From contig JAOXYB010057345.1 of the NCBI GenBank assembly GCA_028565635.1, positions 1 through 11,007 on the forward strand: a stretch of 11,007 nt of DNA, in the 5' to 3' direction. Within the stretch, counting starts at the first letter, position 1. Every line of letters starts with the position of its first letter. A model generated the notes under the pieces. It was given only the letters and a program-made list of their open reading frames with translations, was not told where the DNA came from and did not search any database. The stretch is from Phoronis ovalis (taxonomy: Eukaryota; Phoronida; Phoronidae). Position numbers and translations under genes: made by a program. This document shows, one piece after another, positions 7,557 through 11,007 of the stretch.

Positions 7557-7859
7557 GTAACGTGTAAGAGTGAAAGCCACAATTATGTTTCTGTAAATTT
7601 AAATGTAAATAACTAACAAGAACAACAATTAAGGGAACAAAACCGGTTTATATCAGGTTTCGGTGTCATAATTCCAATATGCAATATGATGCATAACCAC
7701 TGAGTCATTTTTATACGTACGTATTAACATAACACTTGTTTTTATTAATATGTAATCTTCATTCGACAGTTTTAAATTCTTGTTATCTGTTGTTGTTATG
7801 GACGCACGATATTAACTTTTATGAAATCACAAAATAACCGAGTAAACCTATATTTGTAG
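7557..7859 (+). other. Intron 7 (phase 1)
   Basis: 303-base intron between FN3 A and B, with donor GTAACG and acceptor TATATTTGTAG ending at 7859. Its length resembles the equivalent intron at 9506-9789 (284 bases), but no obvious sequence similarity remains. Confidence 0.85.
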
Positions 7860-8159
7860 CTCCCAATGGGACGCCCGACGTGCCGTATACAGCTTATTCT
7901 GTGTCTGCTACCAGTTTCAGCATTAATTGGAATCATCATCATTGCCAAGAACGCAACAGTCTTACCTTATTGAGATTTGAATACCAACTGGACAATGTAA
8001 CTAGTGGCGAGACAGTGGGGATATACTCAATCGCTTCGCCTCCTACAACTGTACAAAACCTAAAGCCACATACAACATACAGCGTTAAGGTTAGATTTTG
8101 TAATGGTATAGGTTGTACAAGATTTGGATCAGCAAGACAAGTTGCGACAGCAGAAGCAG
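7860..8159 (+). CDS. Exon 8: fibronectin type III domain B
   Basis: One complete FN3 domain in a 300-base, phase 1-1 exon. It begins PNGTPDVPYTAYSVSATSF, then SINWNHHHCQERNSLTLLRF, EYQLDNVT, VQNLKPHTTYSVKVRFCNG and ends VATAEA. The late F-C-N-x-x-G-C motif is a variant found in some FN3 families, for example usherin-like repeats, and may form a local disulphide. A third Cys follows a His triplet in the B-C region. PNGT and DNVT are N-glycosylation sequons. The acceptor is ATTTGTAG (ends 7859) and the donor GCAG|GTGCGT (8160). It is 71 of 99 residues identical by hand count to exon 10, far more than to exon 7, showing that the AB pair was duplicated as a unit. Confidence 0.93.
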
Positions 8160-9202
8160 GTGCGTAATTAGAAGAATGCTACAATTGTCTGCTAGTAATG
8201 TATAATTTACTAAAACTTTTATTGTAGTGGAGTAATGTAGAGGCCTAGAGCTATGACTAAAAATGAAGAAACTCGCGCTTAGTAGTTACTGTGCATATGT
8301 TGACTCTGGAATAGTTTTACACAAATTAGGAACTAAGTATTCCACCAGATTTACTCTGATAGCAAACAATCAGAAGTACATTGTAGCTTATTAAATTATT
8401 AAGGCATTATTCATGTCATGTGGGTAGTTCATTGCTAGGCTCAACTTTGAAACCCTAACAATACTATGCATTTCCTAACAACGCTCTTTTAAGATTAAAA
8501 TGATACTCAAATAATCTTTTTCCGGCAAGCACTCGAACAATGATGCGTGATTCCAGTTACGGTCTTTCCAGAAATCTCACGAGGAATAACTGAATCTGAA
8601 TTTCTTTAAGAACTATTACAATTAGACAAACAACAGCTGCTACCGAAGAAATATAACTTGGCGTGTAGTTTTCTTATTAAAGGATGGATAAACTTGATTA
8701 TAGCGCGTCACTACGCTAGCTTTTTTGCTGCCAAGGGGCTCTCTATAGTAGCATTTCTTGTCTGATACAAAGCTTTCATCTTCTGACAAAAACAAGCTAG
8801 CAAACTGTTGTTCACAGATCTAAGATACAATATTTTCTCAATGTAACTTTGACAGGCTGTAGTGAATCATAATTTTAATTTGGTCTTAGGAATATATTTA
8901 CAGGCGATCAGTACACTGTTGTTATCACAAAAGAAGGATATTCCTATAACTGTTATACAGCATCACAGACCATAATTTTATATGTAGTATACCATAAATC
9001 GATCGGATATTTACAGTGAAACAAAGTACTTACAATAATTTTTTTTGTGTAGAAGTTCCATAATGTTATGTTGGATTGCTTCCGGAAGGTACATGTAACA
9101 TAATTAAAAAGTGAAGGCAGATGTAAAATGTTCGCTCTGCTTGAATATGTAATAGTTGACATGTTTAAATATTGATTCATAACTATTGTTTTTCATGCTC
9201 AG
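8160..9202 (+). other. Intron 8 (phase 1), 1.04 kb
   Basis: Separates the two FN3 pairs. The donor is GTGCGT and the acceptor TTTTTCATGCTCAG ends at 9202. No decayed FN3 exon was recognised. One weak candidate alternative exon begins at 8904, reported as a finding. No similarity to the sequence upstream of exon 7 was noticed, so the duplicated introns have diverged or the duplication ended close to the exons. Confidence 0.75.
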
Positions 9203-9505
9203 TTCCAGGACAAGTCACTCTTGCTATCTCTGCATTGTCAGCAACGTCTCTTCGTGTAGCGTGGCAAATTCCAGACCCAAATGGCATAATTACCAAGTTT
9301 ATCCTTGAATACAAAGTTATGAGACACATAGCTTGTAGCACAATATTGGATGGCAGTTACCAAAGTATAGATATTGATCGTAGTTTAAATGCACGAAACA
9401 TACTTAATCTTGAAGAATACGCCGAGTACAGTGTGCGAGTGAAAGCATATACTTCAGTTGGAGCAGGCGATTATAGTACCCTTGTTGGTAATACTAGTAC
9501 AACAG
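9203..9505 (+). CDS. Exon 9: fibronectin type III domain A' (duplicate of exon 7)
   Basis: A 303-base, phase 1-1 exon encoding one FN3 domain. It starts PGQVTLAISALSATSLRVAW, then TKFILEYKVMRHIACS, NLEEYAEYSVRVKAYTSVGA and ends in NTSTT. It has the same length, splice phases and single Cys position as exon 7, with 64 of 100 residues identical. Most changes are conservative (Val/Ile, Lys/Arg, Tyr/Phe), and strand E-F, NLEEYAEYSVR, is unchanged. That pattern suggests purifying selection rather than decay. The acceptor CATGCTCAG ends at 9202 and the donor is ACAG|GTGATT (9506). The sequon NTS near the end is new relative to exon 7, whose GNYS is GDYS here. Confidence 0.93.
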
Positions 9506-9789
9506 GTGATTTGAAAATGAAGTACTGATTATTTTTGTTGACTTTAATGATCACACCAAAGAAATGAACAAATAATTAAAAAATACATATTTTTTGTCTT
9601 ATTAATTGGTACTTTCATTCCAAGCTTTATACATACGTATATAGAAGTAAAATATTCATCAAAAGCACTTGTGTACATCAATTGTTCTGACATTTGCAAG
9701 GATTTCAGTGCCTGTTAAAGGCATTGATTTGGATTCGTCGCATTATTTTTACAAAAACACAGTATAACTGCATATATCTAATTTTTTAG
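9506..9789 (+). other. Intron 9 (phase 1)
   Basis: 284-base AT-rich intron with donor GTGATT and acceptor CTAATTTTTTAG ending at 9789. It is equivalent to the intron at 7557-7859. No feature was recognised inside. Confidence 0.85.
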
Positions 9790-10089
9790 CCCCCAGCGGG
9801 ACACCAAACATGCCATATACAGCATATTCTGTGACTGCTACCAGTTTCAACGTTAATTGGAATAATTACCCTTGCCAAGATCGCAACAGCCTTACTTCAT
9901 TGAGATTTGAATATCAACTACATAATTTAACTGGTGGTGACACAGTCGGGATATACTCAACTTCATCGCCTCCTATAACTGTTCAGAACCTAAAACCATA
10001 TACAACGTACAGTGTAGCTACTAGATTTTGTAATGATAGAGGCTGTACAAGTTTTGGACCTGCAAGGTTGGTTTTAACGGCACAAGCAG
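9790..10089 (+). CDS. Exon 10: fibronectin type III domain B' (duplicate of exon 8)
   Basis: A 300-base, phase 1-1 exon encoding one FN3 domain. It begins PSGTPNMPYTAYSVTATSF, then NVNWNNYPCQDRNSLTSLRF, EYQLHNLTGGDTVGIYS, VQNLKPYTTYSVATRFCND and ends TAQA. All three cysteines of exon 8 are kept (PCQ, RFC, RGC), which argues that they are structural. The His triplet of exon 8 is N-Y-P here. HNLT is a sequon. The acceptor AATTTTTTAG ends at 9789 and the donor is GCAG|GTTAGT (10090). The phase 1 exit shows that the coding sequence continues beyond the window. The ATG at 9810 is internal to the domain and not a plausible start. Confidence 0.93.
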
Positions 10090-10479
10090 GTTAGTATCAC
10101 ATATAACACATAGCTACTTGAGTATAAGGATTACTATTTATGAATAGATGCACGTATGAAAAACAAGAAATTAGTGATGGCGTAAATTTACTGTGTACAT
10201 GTTGCCCTATGCCAGTGTACCAGACTAAGCCTGATTGCGAATTTTCACCAGTACATGCAGATTGTGCGCAAAAACACTGTCTGTATGTGTGCGTGTGTTT
10301 GCGCTTGTGTTGACGTGTTTTTTGAGTGATTTGATCATAACCTTTGAAGCACATTTCCTTATAACGCTCTTCTATATCAAGTTGCTAAAATAAAAACAAT
10401 CTGTTTTTATCACAAGTACTTGGGCAATCATGACGATATCTCAGTTTTGTCTTCCCAGTAATAACAAATGGAAACATAC

Positions 10480-10500
10480 AATCTGTGTTCTACACAGATT
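10480..10500. repeat. Small perfect hairpin
   Basis: The 8-base stem AATCTGTG / CACAGATT has a 5-base loop. It is intronic, with no evidence of function. Confidence 0.6.
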
Positions 10501-10554
10501 TAAAGCAATCAGACTAACAGAAATAACAGAAATGCTAACGATGGTTAACAAGTC

Positions 10555-10596
10555 ATTATGTCAATATAAATATAACATGTAATTATGTCAATATAA
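10555..10596. repeat. Short tandem direct repeat, 27-base period
   Basis: ATTATGTCAATATAA is repeated exactly at 10555-10569 and 10582-10596, separated by 12 AT-rich bases. It is probably a small local duplication. Confidence 0.6.
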
Positions 10597-11007
10597 GTAA
10601 AACGGTCTGTACTGACTATATACCCGTGGGGTGTTGCGTACGCGTTAGTTGTATAGTCTTGTGTGACTGGGTTATACACTTACACTTAAACATAAAACAT
10701 AAGTATAAAACATTTATACAGCACACAACTCTAGCAAGCTATTCAATTGCGCTCTTACAGGGTGACACGAATTGAATTTTAACATAATTATTAACATCAT
10801 ATAAACATTTTGCTATGATAAATAAAATAAGATCCATTTTATTTGGCAAGTTTATTTCAAATAATTCTTGTAATATTTGGGTAAATACTAGCACGCTCTT
10901 TTTACGGTCTTAATTGTGTAGGCCAAAATAACTCTCTCTAATTTAAGAATGCCTGAAAACGTCGTTTTAATTCAAATTACATGAATCAACGATTTTTTAA
11001 AATTAAA

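Larger units (their letters stand above)
10090..11007 (+). other. Downstream intron sequence (partial)
   Basis: No exon was recognised in these 918 bases. A degenerate TG-rich stretch spans about 10264-10320. A perfect hairpin AATCTGTG-TTCTA-CACAGATT lies at 10480-10500. ATTATGTCAATATAA occurs twice, at 10555-10569 and 10582-10596, with a 27-base period. No terminator, poly(A) context or stop codon in the reading frame can be assigned. If the AB repeat spacing continues, the next FN3 exon would start about 125 bases beyond the right edge. Confidence 0.6.

Noticed and set aside
10264-10320. TG-rich stretch considered as a (TG)n microsatellite
   Set aside because: Too interrupted to call a true microsatellite; mentioned only as composition.
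10097-10354. 85-codon minus-strand open stretch with His/Lys/Thr-rich residues
   Set aside because: It arises from the degenerate TG-rich repeat at 10264-10320 and has no domain.

Overview
This is eukaryotic nuclear DNA from an animal. It is AT-rich, and all recognisable coding sequence is in short exons on the + strand, bounded by AG acceptors and GT donors and separated by introns of about 140 to 2,355 bases. No bacterial operon structure, tRNA, rRNA or CRISPR array is visible. The extracellular domain families (YWTD beta-propeller, C-type lectin, fibronectin type III) are metazoan. Modest intron sizes and short foldback repeats suggest an invertebrate such as a sponge, cnidarian or tunicate, but the phylum cannot be fixed from this window.

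Ten exons can be placed: 1236-1439, 1854-2049, 2460-2719, 2860-3006 (or 3036), 4118-4292, 4642-4898, 7254-7556, 7860-8159, 9203-9505 and 9790-10089. Splice phases agree at all nine junctions, giving one open reading frame of 2,445 bases (815 codons, partial at both ends). Exons 1-4 encode a complete six-bladed YWTD propeller that closely resembles the second propeller of the Wnt co-receptors LRP5/LRP6. Exons 5-6 encode one C-type lectin domain with its four core cysteines. Exons 7-10 each encode one complete FN3 domain with phase 1-1 boundaries, in the order A-B-A'-B'; the A'B' pair is a tandem duplicate of AB. The start codon, signal peptide, transmembrane segment, stop codon and poly(A) site are not in the window, so this is the interior of a larger extracellular or receptor gene.

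If the exons form one transcript, the product has an LRP5/6-type propeller followed by a lectin domain and an FN3 stalk, instead of the usual propeller-EGF-propeller series. I do not know of a described family with this order. The weak link is the 2.35-kb intron between lectin and FN3 exons, where a gene boundary cannot be excluded.

Noncoding sequence includes several foldback or terminal-inverted-repeat elements: 707-947, three related copies at 5079-5129, 5500-5538 and 6079-6128, and a pair with arms of about 100 bases at 6401-6500 and 6809-6908. They look like non-autonomous DNA transposon remnants. No transposase gene is visible.
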